Shown here in pieces: positions 31,960-41,273 of a DNA stretch of 42,699 bases. Under the pieces are notes generated by a model that made no database searches, was not told where the DNA came from, and saw only the letters and a list, made by a program, of their open reading frames with translations. The position numbers and the translations under genes are program-made. The stretch's first letter is position 1; the number at the start of each line of letters is the position of its first letter. The stretch is from Lachnospiraceae bacterium (GTDB lineage Bacteria; Bacillota; Clostridia; Lachnospirales; Lachnospiraceae), in the NCBI GenBank assembly GCA_021202335.1, contig JAJQDE010000015.1, positions 1-42,699 of the forward strand. The letters are read 5' to 3'.

Positions 31960-33022
31960 AGTACCCTCCGCGCTCCAAATTATCCAGCTCTTCCTTCAAT
32001 GCCGACAAAAGCTCACGCTCAGGCACCTTTCTCACAATCTCGCCCTTTTTGATAAGAAGCCCTTCTCCGATGCCCCCTGCAATGCCTATATCTGCCTCCT
32101 TCGCCTCTCCCGGTCCGTTCACCGCACAGCCCATCACCGCTACCTTAATGTCAAGAGGATAGCCCTGCACCATGTTCTCCACCTGATTTGCCAATCCGAT
32201 TAAGTCAATATTGGTTCTTCCGCAGGTCGGGCATGACACAACCTCAATACCGCCGCGCCTTAACCCCAGCGTGCGCAGTATCAGCCTTGCGCTCTTAATT
32301 TCCTCAACGGGGTCGCCCGTAAGCGACACCCGGATTGTGTCGCCAATACCCTGATTTAAGATAATCCCAAGCCCGACAGCAGACTTAATGTTTCCGCTTG
32401 TAACGGTTCCCGACTCCGTAATCCCCACATGCAGAGGGTATTTTGTCTTATCCGCAAGTATCTCATGCGCCCTGACGCACATCATCACGTCTGAGGATTT
32501 GATGCTGATTACCAGATTATCATATCCCAAATCCTCAATCATCCCAACCTTGTCATGCGCGCTTTCCACAATTCCCTCAGCCGTAACTCCGTTATATTTT
32601 TCCACAAGCTCCCGTTCAAGCGAGCCGCTGTTTACTCCGACGCGGATAGGAATATTGCGCTCCCTTGCCGCGCGCACGACCTCCGCGACCTTATCCCTGC
32701 CTCCGATATTTCCGGGATTTATCCTTATCTTATCGGCGCCGTTTTCCATTGCCGCTATCGCCATTTTATAGTCAAAGTGAATATCCGCCACCAGCGGAAT
32801 GGATATTTCCTTTTTAATCTTCGACAGCGCCGCCGCTGCCTCCATATTCGGCACCGTGCAGCGGATAATCTCGCAGCCTGCCTCCTCAAGACGCTTAATC
32901 TGCGCCACCGTCCCCTTCACATCCTCAGTCTTTGTGTTTGTCATTGACTGTATCAAAATCGGATTTCCGCCGCCGATTACCCTGTTTCCTATTTTAATTA
33001 CCTTAGTGTTATCCCTGTACAT
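31940..33022 (-). CDS. ispG: 4-hydroxy-3-methylbut-2-enyl diphosphate synthase
   Basis: The 360-residue GcpE enzyme makes HMBPP in the MEP isoprenoid pathway, using a 4Fe-4S cluster. IQSMTNTKTEDV near residues 24-35, GVNSGSLERE near 122-131, CPTCGRTNIDL near 255-265 and AVMGCAVNGPGEA near 286-298 contain the substrate contacts and the three cluster cysteines. It is the short bacterial form without the plant insert. GGAGAAAAACA precedes the ATG. It overlaps polC by 20 bases and lies 36 bp behind rseP. Its pathway partner dxr is in the same cluster. Confidence 0.95.
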   Translation of the reverse strand: MYRDNTKVIKIGNRVIGGGNPILIQSMTNTKTEDVKGTVAQIKRLEEAGCEIIRCTVPNMEAAAALSKIKKEISIPLVADIHFDYKMAIAAMENGADKIRINPGNIGGRDKVAEVVRAARERNIPIRVGVNSGSLERELVEKYNGVTAEGIVESAHDKVGMIEDLGYDNLVISIKSSDVMMCVRAHEILADKTKYPLHVGITESGTVTSGNIKSAVGLGIILNQGIGDTIRVSLTGDPVEEIKSARLILRTLGLRRGGIEVVSCPTCGRTNIDLIGLANQVENMVQGYPLDIKVAVMGCAVNGPGEAKEADIGIAGGIGEGLLIKKGEIVRKVPERELLSALKEELDNLERGGYYGKEIF

Positions 33023-33058
33023 TGTTTTTCTCCATTGTCCTGTTAATCCTGCTGATTT

Positions 33059-34147
33059 TTATGAAAAAATGCGTGCAATATCATTGTAAAGCACAAACAC
33101 CATCAGCGCCATCAGCGCCACAAAGCCGATAAAATGCACAAGCCCCTCCTTATCGGGCGGCACCGGCTTCCCTCTCACAACCTCGATAAACATAAACAGC
33201 AGCCGCCCGCCGTCAAGCGCCGGGAGCGGAAGCAGATTCATCACGCCAAGGTTCACGCTCAAGAGCACGGCAAAATTTATCATGGTAAGCACCACTGATG
33301 AAATGCCATACGGCTTTACCTCATCTATAGTTTCGTCAATCGTCACCGCAATGCCGACAGGACCCGAAAGGTCATTTGCCGAAAGCTTTCCCTGCACAAG
33401 CATTACAAGGCTCTTAATCGTAGCCTTGAGCCAGTAGCGCACCTCAAGCGCGCTGTATTTAATCAGATTAAGCCCCCTGCACTCTATCACCTCTCCGATC
33501 GTAAAGCCGATGTAATACCTCTCATCCTCCTCGCTGTACTTTGGCACAAGCATGGTAGTATAGCGTTTTCCGGCGCGCTCATATTCCAGCTCCATTGCCT
33601 CTCCCTGATTCATCGCGGAGGCAATGGTCACTTCCCCCTGCAGATAAATGCGTTCGCCGTCAATCCGCGTGATGACGTCACCCGCCATAAGCCCTGCCTC
33701 CTGCGCCGGATAGCCCTCTGTAATCGAATTTACGACCGGCAGTATTTCACCCGAAAATCCCACTACAATCAGCGAAAGCAGAAACGCGAGTACAATGTTA
33801 AAAAACGGTCCCGCAAACACCGTCGCAATCCGTGCCCACACATTGACCTCATTAAACGCCTTACCGACCTTCACGGCATATGCTGCCTCATTATCCTCGG
33901 CACTGATTTTGCTATCATCACTGATTCTGCCATCCTCACCTTCAAACATACACGCTCCGCCAATCGGGAGAAGCTTCAGCACATACCTTGTGCCTCCTTT
34001 GGTAAACTTCACAACGGAAGGACCCATCCCTACCGCAAACTCAAGCACCCTGATTCCGTTAAGCTTTGCAATCAGAAAATGCCCCAGCTCATGTGAAATT
34101 ACGACTACGCCAAATACCAGTATAAACACGATGATTGTCACTAACAT
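33059..34147 (-). CDS. rseP: RIP metalloprotease RseP (site-2 protease)
   Basis: The 362-residue membrane zinc protease has HELGH at residues 19-23 in the first helix, and NLLPLPALDGGRL near 304-316, whose Asp is the third zinc ligand. A PDZ domain lies at about 145-215 (PAQEAGLMAGDVITRIDG). It cuts membrane-embedded substrates such as anti-sigma factors or signal peptide remnants. The gene order dxr, rseP, ispG is conserved in Firmicutes. AGGAAAATAAGG precedes the ATG. Confidence 0.94.
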   Translation of the reverse strand: MLVTIIVFILVFGVVVISHELGHFLIAKLNGIRVLEFAVGMGPSVVKFTKGGTRYVLKLLPIGGACMFEGEDGRISDDSKISAEDNEAAYAVKVGKAFNEVNVWARIATVFAGPFFNIVLAFLLSLIVVGFSGEILPVVNSITEGYPAQEAGLMAGDVITRIDGERIYLQGEVTIASAMNQGEAMELEYERAGKRYTTMLVPKYSEEDERYYIGFTIGEVIECRGLNLIKYSALEVRYWLKATIKSLVMLVQGKLSANDLSGPVGIAVTIDETIDEVKPYGISSVVLTMINFAVLLSVNLGVMNLLPLPALDGGRLLFMFIEVVRGKPVPPDKEGLVHFIGFVALMALMVFVLYNDIARIFS

Positions 34148-34184
34148 TCCTTATTTTCCTCATTTCCTGCCGGCTGAATTTTTG

Positions 34185-35333
34185 TCATAAAATAAGCCTC
34201 GACTCAATAACCTCATAGGTTTCCTGCTCACACGCAAGAATTTCCTCTACATTGGGAGCCTCTATCCGCTTATGCGCCTCCATACACATTTCGATAATTT
34301 CCGGGATTTGCACAAATCGTATCTTTCCGGTCAAAAATAGGCTCACTGCCCGCTCATTTGCCGCATTAAACACCGTGGGAACGCTTCCGCCCTCCTTTGC
34401 CGCGCGCATTGCAAGCTTCAGACCCGTAAAGGTTTCCATATCCGGTCTTTCAAAGGTAATGCAGCCCAGCTCATAAAAGTCCACGCGTTTTCCCTTCATG
34501 GGGCGTCTGTCAGGATAAAACAGCGCATATTGTATAGGCAGCTTCATATCCGGCGTGCCAAGCTGCGCCATAATGCCGCCGTCCGCATACTCCACCATGG
34601 AATGAATGATGCTCTGAGGATGCACCACCACCTGTATCTTATCCAAGTCCATGTCAAAAAGCCATTTTGCCTCCATCACCTCAAGCCCCTTGTTGACAAG
34701 CGTTGCGGAGTCAATCGTAATCTTGTGCCCCATAGACCAGTTCGGATGCTTTAGCGCGTCCTCAAGCTGCACGTTTTCAAGCTCTGCCCTCGTTTTTCCC
34801 CGAAACGGACCGCCCGACGCCGTAATCAGAAGCCTGCTGACGCGTTCCCTGTTTTCCCCCTGCATGGACTGAAAAATCGCACTGTGCTCACTGTCAACGG
34901 GAAGTATTGACACTCCTTTTTCCTTTGCCAGCGGCATAATAATATGCCCCGCCGTCACAAGCGTTTCCTTATTGGCAAGCGCAATATCCTTATGCTTATT
35001 AATTGCCGCTATCGTCGGTCTTATACCAACCATTCCCACAATCGCAGTCACAAGCAGCTCCGACTCTTCCATTTCCGCAATCCGAATCAGCCCCTCCATG
35101 CCGCAGACAACCTCCACCGGCAGGTCGGCAAGCCTTACCTCCAGGTCGCCGCACGCTTTACTGCTCTGCAATGAAACAAGCCTCGGCTTAAATTCACGCA
35201 CCTGCTTTTCCAATAAGTCAATATTCGACCCTGCCGCAAGCCCCACGACCTGCAGATCAGGATTATCCCGCACAAGCTCAAGCGTCTGCGTGCCGATAGA
35301 GCCCGTAGAGCCAAGTATTGCAATCTTTTTCAT
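34185..35333 (-). CDS. dxr: 1-deoxy-D-xylulose 5-phosphate reductoisomerase
   Basis: This 382-residue enzyme turns DXP into MEP with NADPH, the first committed step of the MEP pathway. KKIAILGSTGSIGTQTLELV at residues 2-21 is the nucleotide-binding start. ILPVDSEHSAIFQ near 144-156 and NWSMGHKITIDSATLVNKGLE near 200-220 bind metal and substrate (the latter cited for location). Two adjacent ATGs at 35336 and 35333 are possible; I chose the second because GGGGGATT lies at better spacing. Its leader carries a copy of the dispersed repeat also seen before pyrE. Confidence 0.95.
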   Translation of the reverse strand: MKKIAILGSTGSIGTQTLELVRDNPDLQVVGLAAGSNIDLLEKQVREFKPRLVSLQSSKACGDLEVRLADLPVEVVCGMEGLIRIAEMEESELLVTAIVGMVGIRPTIAAINKHKDIALANKETLVTAGHIIMPLAKEKGVSILPVDSEHSAIFQSMQGENRERVSRLLITASGGPFRGKTRAELENVQLEDALKHPNWSMGHKITIDSATLVNKGLEVMEAKWLFDMDLDKIQVVVHPQSIIHSMVEYADGGIMAQLGTPDMKLPIQYALFYPDRRPMKGKRVDFYELGCITFERPDMETFTGLKLAMRAAKEGGSVPTVFNAANERAVSLFLTGKIRFVQIPEIIEMCMEAHKRIEAPNVEEILACEQETYEVIESRLIL

Positions 35334-35400
35334 CATAATCCCCCATTCTCCGGAGCGGCGCAAATGTCAGATTTGCGTCGCCGGCAAAGCTATCCGTGAC
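35334..35400 (-). repeat. copy of dispersed palindromic leader repeat (dxr)
   Basis: On the minus strand GTCACGGATAGCTTTG is followed by the hairpin GACGCAAAT-loop-ATTTGCG and by GGAGAATGGGGGATT directly before the start codon. Compared with the pyrE copy, the blocks and their order are the same with a few substitutions. It sits in the 139-bp gap between cdsA and dxr; the rest of that gap shows nothing I can name. Confidence 0.65.
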
Positions 35401-35472
35401 ATTCTCAGCAAAATATTCAGACCGGCCTTTGACTTTCTCAATATATTATATTAGATAAGTGCAATTAAATAT

Positions 35473-36351
35473 TCAAAAGCCCTCGTTCATCAGCATTATA
35501 ATCAAAAAATAAGTAATAGGCGCCGTAAAAATCACACTGTCAAACCGGTCCATAATGCCGCCATGCCCCGGTATCAGCTTCCCGTAGTCCTTAATTTCAT
35601 GGTTTCTCTTAATCGCGGACGCCGCCAAATCACCGACCTGCGATATTACGGAGCCCACGCCGCCGACAATTGCAAGAATCATGGCAAAATTTCCCGTGTA
35701 AAGCACATTGTCAAGATAAGCGCCAAACAGCCCACCCACAATCGCCGCTCCGGCAATGCCGCCGACAGCGCCCTCGATGGATTTCTTAGGGCTAAGCACC
35801 GGCGCAAGCCTGTGCTTTCCTCTCATCACCCCCACCAAATAAGCGCAGGTATCGGAAATCCATGAGCTTATAAAAATCATCCAAACCAGATAAATCCCAT
35901 TTTCAAGCTGCCTGGTCAGAAACACAAACGACAGCATCACAGGCGCATAAATAAGCGAAAAATAGGTAGTCATTACCTGATTGGCATTGTATTTAGGAAA
36001 GCCAAACACATACACAAACATAAGCACAATCATCATTAAAAACACAAGCGGAGTACAATATGCCGCATCCCAAGTAATGCCCAGCGCCGCATAATACAGT
36101 GTAATGCAGCAAATTCCCGCTATTTCAAGCGCATTCGGCCTTCCGTTTTCCTTTTTTCCGCCTTCAGCCGAAACACGGTCTCTTACTCCGCACGCCTTCG
36201 TAAGCTCCAAAAATCCGATTATGGATACCGCATACAACGCAAGCGCAAGCACAGCGCCGCCCGGAAGAATTGTCACAAGCGCTGCCGCCACAAGGATTAC
36301 CGCGCTTACAGTCCGCTCTTTACTAATCTTTCCAAAAATATTTCCAGACAT
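35473..36351 (-). CDS. cdsA: phosphatidate cytidylyltransferase
   Basis: The 292-residue membrane enzyme makes CDP-diacylglycerol from phosphatidate and CTP, feeding all phospholipid synthesis. It has about seven or eight membrane helices and the full CDS signature near residues 247-273 (SAIKRNHEIKDYGKLIPGHG, then GIMDRFD). The loop SPKKSIEGAVGG near 186-197 is also typical. AAGGAGGAATAA precedes the ATG and lies within the end of uppS, whose stop codon abuts this start, so the two are coupled. Confidence 0.94.
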   Translation of the reverse strand: MSGNIFGKISKERTVSAVILVAAALVTILPGGAVLALALYAVSIIGFLELTKACGVRDRVSAEGGKKENGRPNALEIAGICCITLYYAALGITWDAAYCTPLVFLMMIVLMFVYVFGFPKYNANQVMTTYFSLIYAPVMLSFVFLTRQLENGIYLVWMIFISSWISDTCAYLVGVMRGKHRLAPVLSPKKSIEGAVGGIAGAAIVGGLFGAYLDNVLYTGNFAMILAIVGGVGSVISQVGDLAASAIKRNHEIKDYGKLIPGHGGIMDRFDSVIFTAPITYFLIIMLMNEGF

Positions 36352-37065
36352 TTATTCCTCCTTGACAAGCCCGAATCTTCGGTCTCTGCTGCCATAAGCC
36401 ATAACCGCCTTTTCAAGCTCCTTCTTATCAAAATCAGGCCACGGTACCTGTGTAAAGTAAAGCTCCGAATACGCAAGCTGCCAAAGCAGATAATTCGACA
36501 GCCTTTGCTCGCCCGATGTCCGTATCATTAAATCGGGGTCCGGAAGCCCCGCCGTGTCAAGCTGTGCCGCAATACTCTGCTCATCGATATCCTCTGGCAA
36601 AAGCTCTCCCGACGCCACCTTCCCGGCAAGCCTCCTGACCGCCCGCGTCACCTCATCGCGGCTTCCGTAATTAATTGCTATCTGAAAATGAAGCCCGGTA
36701 TTGTCCTTCGTCGCCGCCTCAAGCTCCCCGATGCTTTTCCTTATATCCTCCGCAAACATTGACTTGTCGCCCAGCACCCGGACGCACATATTGTTTTTCC
36801 GAGCACGTTTCAGGCTGTTTTTCATATAATCGCGCAACAGCTTCATAAGCGTTTCCACTTCCGCTTCCGGTCTGTTCCAGTTTTCCGTCGAAAACGCGTA
36901 AACCGTCAGATAATTGATGCCCATACGATACGCGTCCTCACAGATTGCTTCCACGGTTCTTGCCCCCTGCACATGTCCCGCAGTGCGCGGAAGCCCCTTC
37001 GACTTTGCCCATCGGCCGTTTCCATCCAAAATGATTGCCACATGATTTGGTATTTTTCCTTCCAT
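36352..37065 (-). CDS. uppS: undecaprenyl diphosphate synthase
   Basis: This 237-residue cis-prenyltransferase extends farnesyl diphosphate to the C55 carrier used for cell-wall synthesis. HVAIILDGNGRWAKSKG at about residues 7-23 holds the catalytic Asp, TVYAFSTENWNRP lies near 65-77, and RTSGEQRLSNYLLWQLAYSE near 189-208 is the isoprenyl signature. ATG at 37065 (MEGKIPNH) follows GGGGATTAGT; the longer frame to 37182 is not supported. The 134-bp gap to frr shows nothing I can name. Confidence 0.95.
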   Translation of the reverse strand: MEGKIPNHVAIILDGNGRWAKSKGLPRTAGHVQGARTVEAICEDAYRMGINYLTVYAFSTENWNRPEAEVETLMKLLRDYMKNSLKRARKNNMCVRVLGDKSMFAEDIRKSIGELEAATKDNTGLHFQIAINYGSRDEVTRAVRRLAGKVASGELLPEDIDEQSIAAQLDTAGLPDPDLMIRTSGEQRLSNYLLWQLAYSELYFTQVPWPDFDKKELEKAVMAYGSRDRRFGLVKEE

Positions 37066-37199
37066 ACTAATCCCCATTCCGCCTTTTGCACCTTTAATAT
37101 AGCTTTCCATACGACAATAAAAAGGGCGCACCTCCACCATAATGTAACGCACGCCCCCTGTTTTCCACCGGCAAAGTGTCAAAACCGCAGTCTGACCGC

Positions 37200-37751
37200 T
37201 TATACCGTAAGAATTTCCTTCGATTTCTCATCAATAGCCTTATCAACATCTTTAATATACTTGTCCGTAAGCTTCTGAACCGAATCCTCCAAGTCCTTAA
37301 TTTCATCCTCCGAAATTTCAGTCTTTGCAAGCTTTTTAAAGGAATCGTTTGCCTCACGCCTGATATATCTGATTGCGACCTTGCAGTCCTCGCCCTTCTT
37401 CTTTACGTCCTTGACAAGCTCTTTCCTGCGCTCCTCCGTAAGCTCCGGAAATACAAGGCGGATAACAACGCCGTCATTGCTTGGAGTGATGCCTACGTCA
37501 GACGCCATGATTGCTTTCTCAATCTCCTTAATCAGGCTCTTTTCCCACGGCGCTATCTGTATCATTCTTGCCTCGGGCACCGTTATATTTCCCACCTGCT
37601 GAATCGGGGTAGGCGTGCCATAGTAGTCAACCTTGATTCTGTCAAGCACATGCGGATTTGCCCGCCCCGCACGTATCGCCTGATAATCCGATGCCAAAAA
37701 GTCTAAAGCCTTCTGCATCTTATCCTCATATGTTTTTACTCTTGCGTCCAT
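37200..37751 (-). CDS. frr: ribosome recycling factor
   Basis: The 183-residue protein splits post-termination ribosomes together with EF-G. It is the normal length and contains the family motifs RAGRANPHVLDRIKVDYYG near residues 25-43 and VRLVFPELTEERRKELVK-like sequence near 103-122, followed by the long helix bundle. ATG at 37751 (MDARVKTYED) follows GAGGTAAAG; an upstream frame to 37820 is rejected. pyrH ends 95 bp upstream, the conserved bacterial order. Confidence 0.95.
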   Translation of the reverse strand: MDARVKTYEDKMQKALDFLASDYQAIRAGRANPHVLDRIKVDYYGTPTPIQQVGNITVPEARMIQIAPWEKSLIKEIEKAIMASDVGITPSNDGVVIRLVFPELTEERRKELVKDVKKKGEDCKVAIRYIRREANDSFKKLAKTEISEDEIKDLEDSVQKLTDKYIKDVDKAIDEKSKEILTV

Positions 37752-37846
37752 CTTTACCTCATTTCCGCGCCGCTCCAACCGCATCCGTAAACAAAATGCC
37801 GCGATTAAATACGCCGCCACGTTATAATAATTTCCTTTTTAACTGT

Positions 37847-38542
37847 TTATACCGTTATAACCGTTCCGCTTGAATTGCCTCTTACCGCATTTCTAATACT
37901 GTTTTCCTCGTTCAATCCGAAAATCGTCATCGGCATTTTATTTTCCATACAGAGCACTGCCGCCGCCAAATCCATCACTCCAAGCTGCTTGTCCACAACC
38001 TCACGGATTGGAATTGTATCATATTTCCTGGCATTGCTGTTCAGCTTCGGGTCAGAATCGTACACGCCGTCCACAGCGCGCGCGGATAATATCATGTCCG
38101 CCTCTATCTCCACGGCACGAAGCACCGTGCCCATATCCGTTGAAAAATACGGATGACCTATTCCTCCCGCAAAAAATACTACCTTTCCCTGTTCAAGCGC
38201 CTCCACCGCCTTATCCTTTGAAAAAAGCTCAGTGAACGCCGCGCACTGAAAGGGGGTAAAAATCTCCGTGCTCATGCCTGCAAAGCGAAAAATCTCCGAC
38301 GTATAAATACAGTTCATAACGGTTGCCAACATCCCAATCTGGTCTGCCTTTGTACGGTCTATGGTTTCACTGGTCCTTCCTCTCCAAAAATTACCGCCGC
38401 CAATGACAACTCCCACCTGCACCCCGCTTTCCGTTATTTCCCTGACCTGACGTGCCACAGCCAAAACGGTCTGCTCGTCAAAACCCGTTTTTTTGTCGCC
38501 TGCAAGCGCTTCTCCGCTTAATTTTAATAATATTCTTTTCAT
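37847..38542 (-). CDS. pyrH: UMP kinase
   Basis: This 231-residue amino-acid-kinase-fold enzyme phosphorylates UMP to UDP and is the bacterial hexameric type. ILLKLSGEALAG at residues 4-15, VIGGGNFWRGR near 45-55 and ADQIGMLATVMN near 65-76 bind ATP and UMP. DSDPKLNSNARKYDTI near 161-176 is the usual effector and ATP region. GGAGCGGC precedes the ATG. The common upstream genes rpsB and tsf are replaced here by a bactofilin gene 15 bp away. Confidence 0.95.
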   Translation of the reverse strand: MKRILLKLSGEALAGDKKTGFDEQTVLAVARQVREITESGVQVGVVIGGGNFWRGRTSETIDRTKADQIGMLATVMNCIYTSEIFRFAGMSTEIFTPFQCAAFTELFSKDKAVEALEQGKVVFFAGGIGHPYFSTDMGTVLRAVEIEADMILSARAVDGVYDSDPKLNSNARKYDTIPIREVVDKQLGVMDLAAAVLCMENKMPMTIFGLNEENSIRNAVRGNSSGTVITV

Positions 38543-38557
38543 GCCGCCGCTCCGTTT

Positions 38558-39529
38558 TTATTTTCTGTTTTTCTTAACATCGTTAAAGAATGATGTCGGG
38601 CTGACATCTGCGTAGCACTGTGAGCACATACCCTCAATCACGGCTCCGTTATTAATCTGTACCGACTTCGACTTTATATTTCCCATCACAATCGCCGACG
38701 TATCAAGGATAACCGGACCATGAACGTCAATATCGCCCTTTACCGCACCCGCGATGACTGCGCTAGTCGCAAAAATATTCCCGATTACCACCGAGCTTTG
38801 CCCGATCTTTACGCTGCCCTTGCTTTTTATCTCGCCGTTAATCTGTGCAGACTCCGCATAAATCTCCGCAGCCGCCGAATTGCCCGTCACGCTTCCCGTC
38901 ACGTTCAGCTTGCCGAGTATCTCAATATTACCGGTAATGTTTCCTATCAGATCCATATTTCCACTGCTTGTCACATCTCCGGTGATATTCATGCCCTCGG
39001 TAATCACCGCCGTATCAGTCGATGCATCCACTTCCGCTCCCAATCCGGTATGCAATGCCTCCTGCGGCGCAGCGTCCATAAATACCGGCTCCTCAATGTT
39101 CTGCTCTACTTCATTTAACAGTTCTTCCATATCCGTATCAGCCTCACTTATAATATTATCTTTATTTTCCTCTTCCATATTGCCTGCCGGCTCTGGTACG
39201 ATTTCAGGCAGCGACTCCGGTTCAGCCTTTTCCTCTGCATCAGCCTTCGGCTCCGTTTCGCTTTCGTTATCCGTTCCCTCAAGACCTGCCGGCAGCTCTT
39301 CCTGCACCGTTTCGCCTGATACCGCCACGGGCGTATCGCCCAGTGCCGCTGCTTCCTTTTCAAGCATGGCTTCCAAATCAGCAAAATCTCCCTCTGCCGT
39401 ACTGCCGAACAAATCCTCCGATGACGTCGGCAAATCGACGCCAAGACCGATATCATCTACTGCATCATCCACATTAATGTCTGCCACCGTCTGAGATAAA
39501 TCCTGCTTCAAATCCTGAAAAAAGCCCAT
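38558..39529 (-). CDS. bactofilin-like polymer-forming cytoskeletal protein
   Basis: The 323-residue product has a long acidic, Glu-rich disordered N-terminal part (1-170) and a bactofilin beta-helix domain (about 175-310). The latter has the repeated six-residue pattern seen in ITGDVTSSGNMDLIGNITGN and IGQSSVVIGNIFATSAVIAG. Bactofilins polymerise at the inner membrane face and shape cells. Two cysteines (MCSQCYA) lie near the C-terminus. The acidic leader is much longer than usual for the family. GGAGGAAATG precedes the ATG. It lies 59 bp behind a polysaccharide deacetylase gene, a plausible partner in envelope shaping. Confidence 0.87.
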   Translation of the reverse strand: MGFFQDLKQDLSQTVADINVDDAVDDIGLGVDLPTSSEDLFGSTAEGDFADLEAMLEKEAAALGDTPVAVSGETVQEELPAGLEGTDNESETEPKADAEEKAEPESLPEIVPEPAGNMEEENKDNIISEADTDMEELLNEVEQNIEEPVFMDAAPQEALHTGLGAEVDASTDTAVITEGMNITGDVTSSGNMDLIGNITGNIEILGKLNVTGSVTGNSAAAEIYAESAQINGEIKSKGSVKIGQSSVVIGNIFATSAVIAGAVKGDIDVHGPVILDTSAIVMGNIKSKSVQINNGAVIEGMCSQCYADVSPTSFFNDVKKNRK

Positions 39530-39588
39530 TGTATCATTTCCTCCACTTCTTTAAATTTTAAATACCTTGATTTAAGCTCAACGCATTT

Positions 39589-40560
39589 TTACTGTATATG
39601 CTGTACCTTTACCGTTTCCTCCGAAATCGGCAAGAGCACTGTTTCCTCCGACTCAAGTATTGATTCTATAATAACAGGCAGCGCCTCTATCGTAGATTCC
39701 TTACCCGCCGCATCATGCATCAGAACTACCGCGTTATTAAATTTGCCGATATTGTCCAAAACATTAGCCGCTATCTGCTCTGCGCTTATATAAACTCCCG
39801 AAGCATCACCGCTTGATACATTCCAGTCAAAGTATGTAATGCCCTCACTGTCAAGATATTCTGTCAGCGTGTGCATATCGACCTTGCTTATCGTGTTGCT
39901 GCTGCCCCCCGGGAATCTTACAATATCACATTCTATTCCCGTAATTTCATACAAAAATGTCCTAAGCTTATTTAAATCCTGCTTATATGCATCAAGCGAG
40001 CTGTATATATCACTGTATACATGACTGTATGAATGCATTGCCAAAGTATGCCCTTCTTCAACAATCCGCCGGTATTGCTCCTCACAGCCCTCCTTGCCTA
40101 CCACAAAGAAAGTAGCCTTAACCCCATACTCGTCAAGGATATCCAATATAGTGTCCGTGTTGGAGCTTGGACCGTCGTCAAAGGTCAGATAAACTCTTTT
40201 TATGCCCGAAGCCGTATCCGTGCCTCCGTCCCGGACAATTTTGTTTTCAAGCGCCGCTGCCTGTGCAATATCCGCAGCCTCCGTTTCGTTTGTGTCGGAT
40301 ATCCCGCCAGTCCCGACAGAGCTTTGGCTATATTCCGAAAAGACATTTTCCGCCTGCAGCTCCGACAGCCGTACATTAATGCTGTTCACTTCTTTGTTCA
40401 GATTAACAGCAAAAACCAAAAGCACCGTACAAATGCATAGCAGCATAAATACCAACACCAGCAGAAATGTACTAAATGTATTTCCCGTATTCTTGCTCTC
40501 CGCGGCATATTCCTCCGCCGCTTTATCTTCAAGTTCTACGTTTTCCTGCTCCTGTGACAT
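39589..40560 (-). CDS. membrane-anchored polysaccharide deacetylase (NodB domain)
   Basis: This 323-residue protein has one N-terminal membrane helix (about residues 28-52) and an extracellular carbohydrate esterase 4 domain. TFDDGPSS (126-133) carries the catalytic and metal Asp, HSYSH (176-180) the metal histidines, and RFPGGSSN (215-222) motif 3. VLMHDAAGK near 284-292 is motif 5. The fold removes N-acetyl groups from peptidoglycan or related sugars, so a role in wall modification is likely; the exact substrate is unknown. AAAGGAAAG precedes the ATG. Confidence 0.9.
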   Translation of the reverse strand: MSQEQENVELEDKAAEEYAAESKNTGNTFSTFLLVLVFMLLCICTVLLVFAVNLNKEVNSINVRLSELQAENVFSEYSQSSVGTGGISDTNETEAADIAQAAALENKIVRDGGTDTASGIKRVYLTFDDGPSSNTDTILDILDEYGVKATFFVVGKEGCEEQYRRIVEEGHTLAMHSYSHVYSDIYSSLDAYKQDLNKLRTFLYEITGIECDIVRFPGGSSNTISKVDMHTLTEYLDSEGITYFDWNVSSGDASGVYISAEQIAANVLDNIGKFNNAVVLMHDAAGKESTIEALPVIIESILESEETVLLPISEETVKVQHIQ

Positions 40561-40721
40561 TTACTTTCCTTTCATTTCCATGCCTGATATTAAACACAAA
40601 TCAGCATAAACAATATTACAAACAAAACGATTATAACATACAAAGTATACTTTAGAAAAGACATTTTTCAAAATTCTTTGCATACCCCGCCTGGCAGCTT
40701 CCATTTGCATCCATTCGCGCA

Positions 40722-41273
40722 TCAGCCCAATGCGTCATCATAATGCGCACGCTCGCCGCCAATGTATTTCGGTCTTGTCCTCGCGCACACAATATGCGTG
40801 CCGCCGATTGTCGGCTGTGCAATTCTCAGCGGCACGGCAACATCCCTAAGGTGCATTCCTATCAGCGTATCTCCTATGTCAATTCCTGCATGAGCTCTGA
40901 CATGCTCCACTGCCACGGGATTTTCCATATACTTCCACGCAGCCGTGGAAAATGAGCCCCCCGCCTTTGGCATCGGCACTACATTCACGATTTCACAGCC
41001 ATACTTTTCCGCAGCCTCCGCCTCAATTATGAGCGCTCTGTTCAAATGCTCACAGCATTGCGCCGCCACATAAATACCGCGCGGCTTAAACTCCTCATAC
41101 ATCGCCTTGAAAACAGCCTCTCCAAGCTCCGCATTAGAATACGAGCCGATGCTCCTTGCCGCTATCTCGCTCGTTGAACATCCTATTACCACAAGCTCAC
41201 CCGCTTTCAAGCCTGCCTGCTCCAAAAAACAGTTTACTGCATTTTTTGCATCATTCATTTCATTTTCAAACAT
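40722..41273 (-). CDS. TIGR01440 / YwlG-family protein (UPF0340)
   Basis: The 183-residue protein matches a family widespread in Firmicutes: GELVVIGCSTSEIAARSIGS near residues 25-44, PRGIYVAAQCCEHLNRALI near 64-82, and GMHLRDVAVPLR near 139-150. The family has no proven function. GGAGGGGGATT precedes the ATG and lies at the end of a dispersed leader repeat. It stands alone between the deacetylase (161 bp) and the acyltransferase (121 bp); I see nothing recognisable in the 161-bp gap. Confidence 0.9.
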   Translation of the reverse strand: MFENEMNDAKNAVNCFLEQAGLKAGELVVIGCSTSEIAARSIGSYSNAELGEAVFKAMYEEFKPRGIYVAAQCCEHLNRALIIEAEAAEKYGCEIVNVVPMPKAGGSFSTAAWKYMENPVAVEHVRAHAGIDIGDTLIGMHLRDVAVPLRIAQPTIGGTHIVCARTRPKYIGGERAHYDDALG

